This document shows, piece after piece, positions 54,892 through 63,829 of a DNA stretch of 64,000 nucleotides. The stretch comes from an uncultured Pelagibacteraceae bacterium. Lineage in GTDB: Bacteria; Pseudomonadota; Alphaproteobacteria; Pelagibacterales; Pelagibacteraceae. Where the stretch lies: contig CACFWD010000002.1 in the NCBI GenBank assembly GCA_902569975.1, positions 1 to 64,000 on the forward strand. Reading direction: 5' to 3'. Position numbers and translations under genes: made by a program. The first letter of the stretch is position 1. Every line of letters starts with the position of its first letter. The notes under the pieces are model-generated. The model was not told where the DNA came from, searched no databases, and was given only the letters and a program-made list of their open reading frames with translations.

Positions 54892-55474
54892 ATTATTAGT
54901 ACTTTTTTTTATAAGTATAATTTTATCAGGGTGTGCTGGAGTTGCATCAAAAGGGATTTTTGGAACAGGTGTTAGTGTTGCTTTTGATCCAAGAACAGTT
55001 GGAACTCAAGTAGACGATTCTATAATGCAAAAAAATTTATCAACAAGAATACTTTTAGTGGATAAAAAATATTTATTGTCGGTAAAAACAAAGGTTTTAG
55101 ATGGCAGAATTTTTATTACTGGTAAAGTTGATAATCCTGAGGAAAAACTTAAGCTCACAAAGCTTGCTTGGGAGATAAAAGGTGCCAGATCTGTAAGAAA
55201 TGATATTAAAATAAAAGAAGATTTTGATTTTAAACAGTCTGCAAAAGATATCTTAATTACATCTCAACTAAGATCAGCATTGATTTTCAATAAGAATATT
55301 AAAGCTACTAACTATCAAATTGATACCTACAAGAAGAAAATTTATATTTATGGTATTGCATTAACTGCAGATGAAAAAGATTTAGTGATAAGTGAAGCTA
55401 AAGAAATTCTTGATGTAAAAGATGTTATAGCTAGTATAATTCTTGTAGACGATCTACGTATTCAAAAAGACTAG
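54881..55474 (+). CDS. BON-domain lipoprotein (DolP/YraP-like)
   Basis: This 197-residue lipoprotein has the lipobox LSGC (Cys at 18) after a hydrophobic signal, followed by two BON-like domains: DDSIMQKNLSTRILLVDK with DGRIFITGKVDNPEEK, then DILITSQLRSALIFNK with KKIYIYGIALTADEKDL. E. coli DolP (YraP) has the same layout and maintains outer-membrane integrity. Placement beside rsmI and an LppC-like gene mirrors the E. coli yra cluster. It overlaps maeB tail-to-tail by 4 bp. Confidence 0.88.
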   Translation: MRNKLLVLFFISIILSGCAGVASKGIFGTGVSVAFDPRTVGTQVDDSIMQKNLSTRILLVDKKYLLSVKTKVLDGRIFITGKVDNPEEKLKLTKLAWEIKGARSVRNDIKIKEDFDFKQSAKDILITSQLRSALIFNKNIKATNYQIDTYKKKIYIYGIALTADEKDLVISEAKEILDVKDVIASIILVDDLRIQKD

Positions 55475-57756
55475 TTTTTTTTATAATCAATAACGTCTGC
55501 TGAATATGCTGCTATAGAAGCAAGATTAATTATTTCGGATGTAGAGCTTCTCAAAGGAGCAATTTCGATAGGTAGCCCCAATCCAATTAGTAACGGACCA
55601 ATTACTTTAGTATCTCCAAGAGTCTTCATCATTTTGTAAGAAATAGCTGCACTATGTTGACCAGGCATTATTAGGATATTCGCATTTCCAACTATATTTG
55701 AAAATGGATACAAACTTTTATATTCTTCATTTAGAGCAACATCTGGTTGCATGTCGCCATCAAATTTAAAATCTACATTTTTTTTCTTAAGAATTTCTAC
55801 AGCATCTCTAATATGTTTTGTTCTGCTTGTAAGTGGTTGACCAAATGTTGAATGTGAAACAAAAGCAACTTTTGGATCAAAACCAAATAATCTTACTACT
55901 CGAGCACTTGAGACAGCAATTTCTGATAATTGCTCTGAGCTAGGATATTCGTTAACACTAGTATCACTAACAAATATTGTTTTACCTTTATGAACAACCA
56001 TATTTAACCCAAACATTATTTCCCCTGGCCTTGCTGTTACAACTTGTGTAATTTTTTTTAGCGACTCTCCAAATCTTCTTGTATTACCTGTGACTGCTCC
56101 ATCCGCATCCCCACATGCTACCATGCATGATGCCCAAATAACTCTGTCATTTCTTACAAGTCGATCACAGTCTCGCTCTAATAACCCTTGATCTCTTTGA
56201 AGTTTTTTAAATAAAAATTTAACATATTTTGCTCTTTTTGTTTTATCTTTAGAATTAATTATTTTTATATCAAAACTTTCGCTATAACCGATTTTTTTAA
56301 TTTGTTCTTTAATTTTTTCCTCTTTACCTACTAGAATAGGTATCCCTAATTTAGAATTCTTAAATGCAATTGCAGCCTTAAGAGTATTTTCATCTTCTCC
56401 ATCAGCAAAAACAATTTTTTTTTGATTCTTTTTTATATATCCATTGATACCCTGCATTATAGTTACAGTTGGATCTAATCTCTGTTTTAAGTGTTCTTGA
56501 TATATTTCAAAATTTTTAATTTTTTTTCTGGCAACTCCGGTTTCCATAGCTGCCTTAGCAACAGCCGCTGGAATAATACTTATTAATCTAGGATCAAAAG
56601 TTGAGGGAATAATATAATCTTTTCCATAACGAGGTCTCTCCCCTCCCATTGCAGCAACAACTTCATCTGGAACATCTTCTCTTGCTAGCTCAGCAATCGC
56701 ATGAGCTGCCGCAATTTTCATTTCTTCATTAATTGTTTTAGATCTGACGTCTAAAGCACCTCTAAATATATACGGGAAACCAATTAAGTTATTTACTTGG
56801 TTAGGGTAATCTGATCTACCAGTAGCGACAATCGCATCGTCACGCACATCTTCAATTTCCTCAGGTGTAATTTCAGGATCTGGATTTGCACAAGCAAAAA
56901 TAATTGGATTTTTTGCCATTCTTTTTACCATGTCTTTTGTTAAAGCCCCCTTTGCAGAAAGTCCTAAAAATACATCCGCATTTTTTATTGCATCTTTTAA
57001 TGTTCTATCAGAAGTTTCAATAGAGTGAGCCGATTTCCATTGATTTAATTTTTTTCTTCCTCTGTAAATGACACCACTTCTATCAACCATTGTAATATTT
57101 TTTTGTGGTATACCAGTTTTTTTAAATAAATTTGCACAAGCCATCGCTGATGCACCAGCACCATTTACAACAACTTTAATTTTCTTAATTGATTTTTTAG
57201 TAATATCTAAGGCATTAATTAAAGCAGCAGTTGTAATAATAGCAGTGCCATGTTGATCATCATGAAATACTGGAATATCTAAAATTTCTTTAAGTTTTTC
57301 CTCAATGATAAAACATTCTGGCGCCGCTATATCCTCTAAATTTATACCACCAAAAGAAGGTGCAAAGTTTTTTATTGAATTAATTATTTCATCAGAATTT
57401 TCAGAATTAATTTCAAGATCAATGGCATCAATGTCAGCAAACCTTTTGAATAAAACAGCTTTTCCCTCCATTACAGGTTTTGATGCTAAAGCACCTAAAT
57501 TTCCCATTCCCAGAATTGCCGAGCCATTACTGATTACAGCTACAAGATTACCTTTACTAGTATAATCATACGCAGCCTCAGGATTTTCACTAATTGCTTT
57601 AACGGGAGCTGCTACACCAGGAGAGTAAGCTAGAGCTAGATCTCTTTTTGTAGTCATATTTTTTGATGATACAATTTCTATTTTTCCTGGCTTTTTATGA
57701 GAATGAAAATCTAATGCCTCTTTCTCAGTATAATGATCTGGTTTAGTTTTTTTCAT
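55471..57756 (-). CDS. maeB: NADP-dependent malic enzyme with phosphate acetyltransferase-like domain
   Basis: MaeB decarboxylates malate to pyruvate with NADP. The 761-residue protein combines a malic enzyme domain (residues 1-430; LALAYSPGVAAPV, GNLGALASKPVMEGK, FHDDQHGTAI, VVNGAGASAMACANLF, FACANPDPEITPE) and a C-terminal phosphotransacetylase-like domain (about 430-760; GPLLIGLGLPIEIAPL near the end) that is regulatory in homologues. The layout is standard for MaeB. It diverges from murJ with a 50-base gap. Confidence 0.97.
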   Translation of the reverse strand: MKKTKPDHYTEKEALDFHSHKKPGKIEIVSSKNMTTKRDLALAYSPGVAAPVKAISENPEAAYDYTSKGNLVAVISNGSAILGMGNLGALASKPVMEGKAVLFKRFADIDAIDLEINSENSDEIINSIKNFAPSFGGINLEDIAAPECFIIEEKLKEILDIPVFHDDQHGTAIITTAALINALDITKKSIKKIKVVVNGAGASAMACANLFKKTGIPQKNITMVDRSGVIYRGRKKLNQWKSAHSIETSDRTLKDAIKNADVFLGLSAKGALTKDMVKRMAKNPIIFACANPDPEITPEEIEDVRDDAIVATGRSDYPNQVNNLIGFPYIFRGALDVRSKTINEEMKIAAAHAIAELAREDVPDEVVAAMGGERPRYGKDYIIPSTFDPRLISIIPAAVAKAAMETGVARKKIKNFEIYQEHLKQRLDPTVTIMQGINGYIKKNQKKIVFADGEDENTLKAAIAFKNSKLGIPILVGKEEKIKEQIKKIGYSESFDIKIINSKDKTKRAKYVKFLFKKLQRDQGLLERDCDRLVRNDRVIWASCMVACGDADGAVTGNTRRFGESLKKITQVVTARPGEIMFGLNMVVHKGKTIFVSDTSVNEYPSSEQLSEIAVSSARVVRLFGFDPKVAFVSHSTFGQPLTSRTKHIRDAVEILKKKNVDFKFDGDMQPDVALNEEYKSLYPFSNIVGNANILIMPGQHSAAISYKMMKTLGDTKVIGPLLIGLGLPIEIAPLRSSTSEIINLASIAAYSADVIDYKKN

Positions 57757-57806
57757 TTTTGATAATTAGATGTACAAATGGGGTTAAATTAAGACTAATA
57801 TGATTT

Positions 57807-59336
57807 ATGAACTTAATTAAGTCAACTGGGACTTTTAGTTTTTTTACAATAATCAGTAGGTTGTTGGGGTATTTAAGAGATATTTTAATTGCTATTTTTT
57901 TGGGAACAAGTTTTTTGGCGGACGTTTTCTTTGTAGCTTTTAGAATACCAAATACCTTTAGAAGATTGTTTTCTGAGGGTACATTCAATGCTGCCTTTGT
58001 ACCTAGTTACGCCTCTGAACTTGTACAAGGAAAAGAAAAATCAAATAAATTTGCAAGTGAAGTTTTTAACTTACTTTTTTTAATTTTATTAATATTAGTT
58101 CTTTTAATTCAATTGTTCATGCCTGCGTTTGTTTCTTTAATTGCTCCAGGATTTGTGGAAGACGATGAAAAAATGAAACTTGCGATTAATCTTACGCGAA
58201 TAACATTCCCATTTTTACTACTTATTTCATTAGCCTCTTTTTTTTCTGCAATACTTAATTCTCATAACAGGTTTGCCGAGTCTGCTGCAGCTCCAATAAT
58301 ATTAAATATTGTCTTAATCATCGTTTTATTTTTTAGTAAATTACTTGATGATAACTTAGTTTATTTTTTGTCTTACGGGGTAACATTTGCTGGGTTTCTG
58401 CAGTTGATATTTTTATATTTTTTTGTAAAAAAGTTTTTCAAGTTAGAGATAAATATTAAATTTCAAATTTCCAAAAAAGTAAAATTTTTTTTTAATAAAT
58501 TACTTCCAAGTATTTTTTCATCAGGCGTAACGCAAATTAATATTTTAGTTGGAACGATTATCGCATCATTTCAAGCAAGTGCTGTTTCCTATTTATATTA
58601 TGCTGATAGAATTTACCAAATAAATTTAGCTATAGCTGGTATAGCTATAGGAATAGTTATACTTCCTCAACTATCAAAATATATAAATCAAAAAAATAAA
58701 AAAAAAATTGATTTAATACAAAATAAAGCATTGGAGCTTAGTTTGTTTCTAAGTTTACCTGCCTCTGCAGCTTTATTGATAGGATCTAAAGAAATCATCT
58801 CAGCACTTTTTGGATATGGTCAGTTTACAGAAAATTCTGTTTTAAATAGTTCTAACGCTTTGTATTATTTTAGTTTTGGATTGCCTGCATTTGCAATGAT
58901 TAAAGTATTTTCGAATTTCTTTTTTGCTAATCATGATACGAAAACACCATTTTATATTTCTCTTATTTCAGTTTTATTAAATATTTTAATTAGTGTTTAT
59001 TTTTTTAGATCAATTGGTTTCATTATAATTCCTATAGCAACGACTATTTCCTCATGGTTTAATACAATATTTTTATTTTTTATTTTGATTAACAGAGGCT
59101 TATTTAGTTTTAATAATATTTTTATAAGTCGATTTTTAAAGATTATTTTTTCCTCTGTAGCTATGGGTTTCTTTTTTAATTATTTAATGGATATATTTCA
59201 AAATCAGCTTGATTATGATCAAGCTCTAAAATCTTTTTACCTTATTTTATCAGTCCTTCTTGGAGCATGTTTTTATTTATTGCTATCTTATTTGATCAAA
59301 GCTTTTAAATTAGAAGATATTAAATTAAAGTATTAA
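57807..59336 (+). CDS. murJ: Lipid II flippase MurJ
   Basis: MurJ moves lipid II across the inner membrane for peptidoglycan synthesis. The 509-residue protein is highly hydrophobic with about 14 transmembrane helices and the N-terminal GTFSFFTIISRLLGYLRDI, FFVAFRIPNTFRRLFSEGTFNAAFVP and IAPGF characteristic of the MVF family. trpS follows after two bases, so the pair is likely co-transcribed. No other cell-wall synthesis gene is adjacent. Confidence 0.95.
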   Translation: MNLIKSTGTFSFFTIISRLLGYLRDILIAIFLGTSFLADVFFVAFRIPNTFRRLFSEGTFNAAFVPSYASELVQGKEKSNKFASEVFNLLFLILLILVLLIQLFMPAFVSLIAPGFVEDDEKMKLAINLTRITFPFLLLISLASFFSAILNSHNRFAESAAAPIILNIVLIIVLFFSKLLDDNLVYFLSYGVTFAGFLQLIFLYFFVKKFFKLEINIKFQISKKVKFFFNKLLPSIFSSGVTQINILVGTIIASFQASAVSYLYYADRIYQINLAIAGIAIGIVILPQLSKYINQKNKKKIDLIQNKALELSLFLSLPASAALLIGSKEIISALFGYGQFTENSVLNSSNALYYFSFGLPAFAMIKVFSNFFFANHDTKTPFYISLISVLLNILISVYFFRSIGFIIIPIATTISSWFNTIFLFFILINRGLFSFNNIFISRFLKIIFSSVAMGFFFNYLMDIFQNQLDYDQALKSFYLILSVLLGACFYLLLSYLIKAFKLEDIKLKY

Positions 59337-59338
59337 TT

Positions 59339-60340
59339 ATGGGTAAAAAAATTTTTTCAGGTGTTCAACCAACAGGAAATTTACATTTAGGAAATTATTT
59401 AGGAGCAATAAAAAATTTTGTCAGACTAAATAATGACAGTGAAAATAATTGTGTTTTTTGCGTAGTGGATTTGCACGCTATAACAGTAAAGCAAAATCCA
59501 AAAGAACTTAGAGACAATATTAGAGAAACAGTTGCAACATTTATTGCTTGTGGAATTGATCCGAAAAAAAGTATTATTTTTAACCAATCAACTGTACCAG
59601 CCCACGCCGAGGCTGCATGGTTGTTAAGTTGTGTTGCTAGAATGGGCTGGTTAAACCGAATGACACAATTTAAAGAGAAGGCCGGTAGAGATAAAGAAAA
59701 GGCAAGTGTAGGACTTTATTCATATCCAATATTGATGGCAGCAGATATTTTGTTATATGACACAACACATGTGCCAGTTGGTGAAGATCAAAAACAACAT
59801 CTAGAATTATGTAGAGATATTGCTCAAAAATTTAATAATGATTACAATGTATATGATTTTTTAAAAGTGCCAGAGCCACTTATTCAAAAAGAATTTTCTA
59901 GAATAATGAGTCTTAAAGATGGAACTAAAAAAATGAGTAAGTCTGAATTATCAGATTTAGGCCGAATAAATTTAACGGATAATAAAGACGATATAATTAA
60001 TAAAATTAAAAAAGCAAAAACAGATACTTTACCTCTGCCCGATAATATCGATGAATTAGTTAACAGATTAGAGGCAAAAAATCTTTTAGGAATTTATTCC
60101 AGTCTAACTGATTTAACTTTGGAAAAAACAGTTGATAAATTTAAAGGTAAAAACTTTTCAGACTTCAAAGAAAAACTTTCTCAAGTTTTAGTTGAGAAAA
60201 TAGATCCTATATCCTCAGAAATAAAAAAGTTGACAGAAGATAAAAGTTTTTTAGATGAAATTCTTCTCGATGGTCAGAAAAAAGCTAATGATTTTGCATC
60301 AAAAAAATTGAGAAAAATGCAGGAAATCTTGGGTTTTTAA
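59339..60340 (+). CDS. trpS: Tryptophanyl-tRNA synthetase
   Basis: TrpS charges tRNA-Trp. The 333-residue class Ic synthetase has FSGVQPTGNLHLGNYLGAI (HIGH-type motif) at residues 5-23, VDLHAIT, PVGEDQKQHLE and the KMSKS loop KKMSKSELSDL near residue 200. The murJ-trpS order is common in alphaproteobacteria. Its stop lies within a symmetric A7T7 run (60339-60352) that precedes the nifU-like gene. Confidence 0.97.
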   Translation: MGKKIFSGVQPTGNLHLGNYLGAIKNFVRLNNDSENNCVFCVVDLHAITVKQNPKELRDNIRETVATFIACGIDPKKSIIFNQSTVPAHAEAAWLLSCVARMGWLNRMTQFKEKAGRDKEKASVGLYSYPILMAADILLYDTTHVPVGEDQKQHLELCRDIAQKFNNDYNVYDFLKVPEPLIQKEFSRIMSLKDGTKKMSKSELSDLGRINLTDNKDDIINKIKKAKTDTLPLPDNIDELVNRLEAKNLLGIYSSLTDLTLEKTVDKFKGKNFSDFKEKLSQVLVEKIDPISSEIKKLTEDKSFLDEILLDGQKKANDFASKKLRKMQEILGF

Positions 60341-60392
60341 AAAAATTTTTTTAACAAGTTCCAATTTTACAATAATTGACTATATAGTAAAT

Positions 60393-60932
60393 ATGTTCGT
60401 TCAAACTGAAACAACACCAAATCCTAATTCATTAAAGTTTTTACCAGGTACAGTGGTATCCAAAGGAGGTTCTTTTGAAATTACAAAAAAAGATGATGTA
60501 AAAAATGAATTAATTAGAAATTTAATGTCTATCAACGGTGTTGAAGGAGTTTTTTTAAGTAAGGAATTTATTTCAATCAACAAATATGAGGAAATTTCTT
60601 GGGATGAAATAAAACATATTGTTATTTCTTTAATTAATGATTTTTATTCAAGTGGCAAAGAATGTATTATAGATAAAAGTCCGTTTGAGGTTGAAGAAAA
60701 TCTAGGAGAAATAGAAAAAAAAATTGTTCAAATTTTAGATCAAAAAATTAGACCAGCTGTTGCAAAAGATGGTGGAGATATTAAGTTTAAAGAATTTAAG
60801 GATGGAGTTGTGAAGGTTCAATTACAAGGTAGTTGTTCTGGATGTCCGAGTTCAACGATGACACTTAAACAAGGAGTTCAAAATCTTTTATGTCACTACT
60901 TGCCAGAAGTTAAAGAGGTTGTTGCAATTTAA
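60393..60932 (+). CDS. NifU-family Fe-S scaffold (Nfu type)
   Basis: This 179-residue protein has an N-terminal Nfu domain (FVQTETTPNPNSLKFLPG at the start) and a C-terminal NifU domain with the cluster-binding CxxC in QLQGSCSGCPSSTMTLKQGV near residues 145-164. Such proteins carry and deliver Fe-S clusters to targets and occur widely in alphaproteobacteria and mitochondria. It is followed 2 bases later by the Bax-like gene. Confidence 0.94.
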   Translation: MFVQTETTPNPNSLKFLPGTVVSKGGSFEITKKDDVKNELIRNLMSINGVEGVFLSKEFISINKYEEISWDEIKHIVISLINDFYSSGKECIIDKSPFEVEENLGEIEKKIVQILDQKIRPAVAKDGGDIKFKEFKDGVVKVQLQGSCSGCPSSTMTLKQGVQNLLCHYLPEVKEVVAI

Positions 60933-60934
60933 TA

Positions 60935-62020
60935 ATGAAAAAAATTTTAGGAAATAAAAAAAATAAAGTTTTAGAAACTATTCATAATAATAATCTGGGC
61001 TCTATTGTAAGAATATTTCTCAGTAGTTTTATTTTGATATTTATTTTTTATTCGTTACCTCTAATAGTTAATTTTACTAATGATAATATTTTAAATACTA
61101 AAGAGTTCAGAAATAATTCAAAAAAAGTTTTAGTTTATACACTAGATAAAAAAAATAATAGGTCTTTGGATAGTAATGAGGAATTTGATGAAAGAGATTT
61201 ACTTGTAGATATATATAGTTTAAATGAAAAAGAAACTGATGCAGTTCGGTTAGATGCTTCAACCATAAAACAGCTTTATGAAGATACAGATTATAAACTA
61301 GATGATATTAGAAAAAATAAATTAGTAAAACCAGTAGCACTTGATTCATTTCCTCGTGAAATTAAAATGATTGAAAATACTAAAAAAAGAAAAGAGTTTT
61401 TTATACAAATTGTCCTTCCTTTAATACTTCAAGAAAATAACAACATAAGATTAGATAGAAAAAGACTCTTTAGTATTATTAATAAGAGTAATAACACTGA
61501 TTTAGAAAAAAAATGGTTAGATAAAAAATATAAACAATACGGCATTCCATCAAAAGACCTGTCTACTCTTAAAATAAGGATGGATGAGATTCCAGTATCA
61601 TTAGCTCTCGCTCAAGCGGCCAAGGAAACAGGCTGGGGAACTTCAAGATTCGCCCAGGAGGGAAACGCATTATTTGGTCAATGGACCTGGTCAGGTGAAG
61701 GGTTAAAGCCTAAACAAGCTGATGAAAATGAAGGTCATAAAGTTATGAAATTTAACGTATTACAAGCCTCTGTGAGAGCTTATCAGAGAAATTTAAATAC
61801 GCATAAAACTTATAGAGAGTTTAGATTAGTAAGAGCACAATTAAGAGATGAAGGACAGCCATTAGACAGTATTATTTTAGCACAATTTTTAGATGAGTAT
61901 GCAGAGACTGGTCAAGAATACGTTAAAATTTTAAGAAAAATTATAGATCAAAATAATTTAAAAGATTTTGATAATGCAAAACTTTTACCCTCAAGTATGG
62001 AATTAGAAAGTTTAATTTAA
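60935..62020 (+). CDS. Bax-like N-acetylglucosaminidase (membrane-anchored)
   Basis: This 361-residue protein has an N-terminal membrane anchor (about residues 27-48), a Lys/Asn/Asp-rich stalk, and a C-terminal glucosaminidase-like domain with ALAQAAKETGWGTSRFAQEGNAL (E231 is the likely general acid), FGQWTWSGEGL and VRAYQRNLNTH. Bax proteins of E. coli have the same domain and probably cleave peptidoglycan. Its end overlaps the polysaccharide deacetylase gene by 4 bases, tail-to-tail. Confidence 0.88.
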   Translation: MKKILGNKKNKVLETIHNNNLGSIVRIFLSSFILIFIFYSLPLIVNFTNDNILNTKEFRNNSKKVLVYTLDKKNNRSLDSNEEFDERDLLVDIYSLNEKETDAVRLDASTIKQLYEDTDYKLDDIRKNKLVKPVALDSFPREIKMIENTKKRKEFFIQIVLPLILQENNNIRLDRKRLFSIINKSNNTDLEKKWLDKKYKQYGIPSKDLSTLKIRMDEIPVSLALAQAAKETGWGTSRFAQEGNALFGQWTWSGEGLKPKQADENEGHKVMKFNVLQASVRAYQRNLNTHKTYREFRLVRAQLRDEGQPLDSIILAQFLDEYAETGQEYVKILRKIIDQNNLKDFDNAKLLPSSMELESLI

Positions 62021-63078
62021 TTTTCAGTAATTATAAACTGAGCACCAAACCATCTCCATTTTTCATTATCCTTAAGAGAGCAATTAATTCGTCCTCTTCT
62101 TGGAAGGAAAGCTTCCCTAAATTTGATACTTAAAATATTATTAGTAAAAGTAATATTAGATTTTTCCCATTTATTACCTTCATTAGAGTAACAGTTTATG
62201 TTTTGAATATTTTTTTGACCCTCAAAAAATTCTACAGAAAAAGTTGGCGGGTTATTTAATGCCCTAAGCTTTTTTTCTTTCGGTATCATCTTTTTATATT
62301 CAAGAGGATAGGTTTTAATAATTGAAGTAAATCTTTCTAATTCTCCATATTTTTCATTAATTGGAAATCTTGGTAACTGAAATTTTTCTTTATTAACATC
62401 AATTATTCCCGAATGTTGTCCAAAGGCATAAGTAAAATTTTTGGAAACATATTGTCTCATAAATTCAGAATATTCTCCAAAAGGATATGAAAATAAATCA
62501 GGAACATATCCAAGTTTATTATTGAAAATATTATTAGCAGTTTCAATATCATTCACGAATTCTTGACCACTTTTATCTATCAAATATTCATGAGAATGTG
62601 AGTGATGTCCTATTGTAACAAAATCCTCATTATTTATTTCTTTTATTTGTTCCCATGTCATGTACCCATTATTTCCAACAGGTTCAGTTGAAACAAATAA
62701 AACAAAAGGTATTTTATTTTCTTTAAGAAAGGGCCAAGCCGTATCATAAAATGATTGAAATGCATCATCAATCGTCACAAGTATTTTTTTTTGTTTTTTT
62801 GGAATATCAAAACTATTTTGAAAATCCTTAGGATGGATAAATTCATAATTTAATTTTTTTATTAATTGCATGTGCTTTACAAATATATCCATTTTAATAT
62901 TAGTTGATGGATACTTATTTTCATTAAATCGATGATACATAATAGATAAAACACCTTCATCATTTGAAAATTGTTTGATATTATCAGCTGCTGCTTTAAA
63001 ATTGATAGATAAAAAAAATAATAATATGAATAATCTAATTATTGATGCTGCTAATGAAAAAATATATTTAATGCTCAT
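62017..63078 (-). CDS. Polysaccharide deacetylase-family protein
   Basis: This 353-residue exported protein has a signal peptide (residues about 1-31, ending FKAAA) and a NodB-type domain: LSIMYHRFNENKYPSTNI, VTIDDAFQSFYDTAWP with the catalytic Asp pair, TIGHHSHSHEYL with the metal-site histidines, and SYPFGEYSEF. Likely substrates are peptidoglycan or surface glycans, but none is proven. The start at 63078 overlaps the divergent tsaB start by 53 bases, and I find no alternative start codon that keeps the signal peptide. Confidence 0.88.
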   Translation of the reverse strand: MSIKYIFSLAASIIRLFILLFFLSINFKAAADNIKQFSNDEGVLSIMYHRFNENKYPSTNIKMDIFVKHMQLIKKLNYEFIHPKDFQNSFDIPKKQKKILVTIDDAFQSFYDTAWPFLKENKIPFVLFVSTEPVGNNGYMTWEQIKEINNEDFVTIGHHSHSHEYLIDKSGQEFVNDIETANNIFNNKLGYVPDLFSYPFGEYSEFMRQYVSKNFTYAFGQHSGIIDVNKEKFQLPRFPINEKYGELERFTSIIKTYPLEYKKMIPKEKKLRALNNPPTFSVEFFEGQKNIQNINCYSNEGNKWEKSNITFTNNILSIKFREAFLPRRGRINCSLKDNEKWRWFGAQFIITEN

Positions 63079-63412
63079 TAAAGATAAAAATATTTATAGT
63101 ACCACTCATACAAATAGTAAAACTAATTATGAAAAATTAATTATTTTAATCAATGATTTTATCAAAAATTATGATTTGACCATTAATGAAATTTCAAGAT
63201 TATATGTTAATCGTGGACCAGGGAGTTTTGCAGGAATTAGAAATTCTCTTGCTGTGGTAAAAGGGTTATTTGTTGCAAAAAAAATTGACTATTATTGCTT
63301 TAGTTTTGATGATTTTGACAATTTTCAGATTAATAAGTATGAAAATGTCCCCATTCTATGTGACAAATTTAAGATTAAAAAAAATTTGATTAATCCGATT
63401 TATATAAGTTAG
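63026..63412 (+). CDS. tsaB: Short TsaB-like protein
   Basis: TsaB is the TsaD partner in threonylcarbamoyl-tRNA synthesis. This 128-residue protein begins MNNLIIDAANEKIYLML and has VNRGPGSFAGIRNSLAVVKGL, the hallmark TsaB segment (GPGSFTGLR). The family usually has 220-240 residues; here the second ASKHA lobe is almost absent and the protein ends at PIYIS. The frame opens at 62975, but the ATG at 63026 is the family start. There is no rimI between it and fur, unlike many alphaproteobacteria. It overlaps the deacetylase 5' end on the other strand. Confidence 0.85.
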   Translation: MNNLIIDAANEKIYLMLIKDKNIYSTTHTNSKTNYEKLIILINDFIKNYDLTINEISRLYVNRGPGSFAGIRNSLAVVKGLFVAKKIDYYCFSFDDFDNFQINKYENVPILCDKFKIKKNLINPIYIS

Positions 63413-63420
63413 AATTAATT

Positions 63421-63828
63421 ATGTCAGAAACAATAGAATCAAAGTGTATATCAAAAGGAGTTAAATTAACTGATCAGAGAAGGATTATTGCTAGAGTGAT
63501 GTCAGAGGCATCTGACCATCCAGATGTAGATGAACTATACAATCGTGTTTCAAAAATAGATTCTAAAATAAGTATTGCAACTGTTTATAGAACTGTAAAA
63601 TTATTTGAAGAATCTGGAATTTTAACAAAGCATGAGTTTAAGGGTGGTAAAGCAAGATATGAGGAATTAAATGAAGGACATCATGATCATTTAATTGATG
63701 TACGGTCAGGGGAAATAATTGAATTCGTTGATGAAGAAATAGAAAAACTTCAAAAAAAGGTTGCCGATAAATATGGATATGAACTTGTAGATCATAAATT
63801 AGAATTATACGGAATAAAAAAAAAATAA
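63421..63828 (+). CDS. fur: Fur-family transcriptional regulator
   Basis: This 135-residue regulator has a winged-helix N-domain (GVKLTDQRRIIARVM, then SIATVYRTVKLFEESGIL) and a C-terminal dimerisation/metal domain with EGHHDHLIDVRSGEIIEF. Fur-type HHDH metal ligands are present; the C-terminal CxxC zinc pairs of some Fur proteins are absent, as in many alphaproteobacterial Fur/Mur proteins, so iron versus manganese response cannot be told. It starts 8 bases after tsaB, suggesting one transcript. Confidence 0.93.
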   Translation: MSETIESKCISKGVKLTDQRRIIARVMSEASDHPDVDELYNRVSKIDSKISIATVYRTVKLFEESGILTKHEFKGGKARYEELNEGHHDHLIDVRSGEIIEFVDEEIEKLQKKVADKYGYELVDHKLELYGIKKK

Positions 63829-63829
63829 G

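Noticed and set aside
60339..60352. A7T7 palindrome after trpS
   Set aside because: It lacks G+C pairs and a following T-tract distinct from the stem, and such runs are expected in this composition. I did not call it a terminator.
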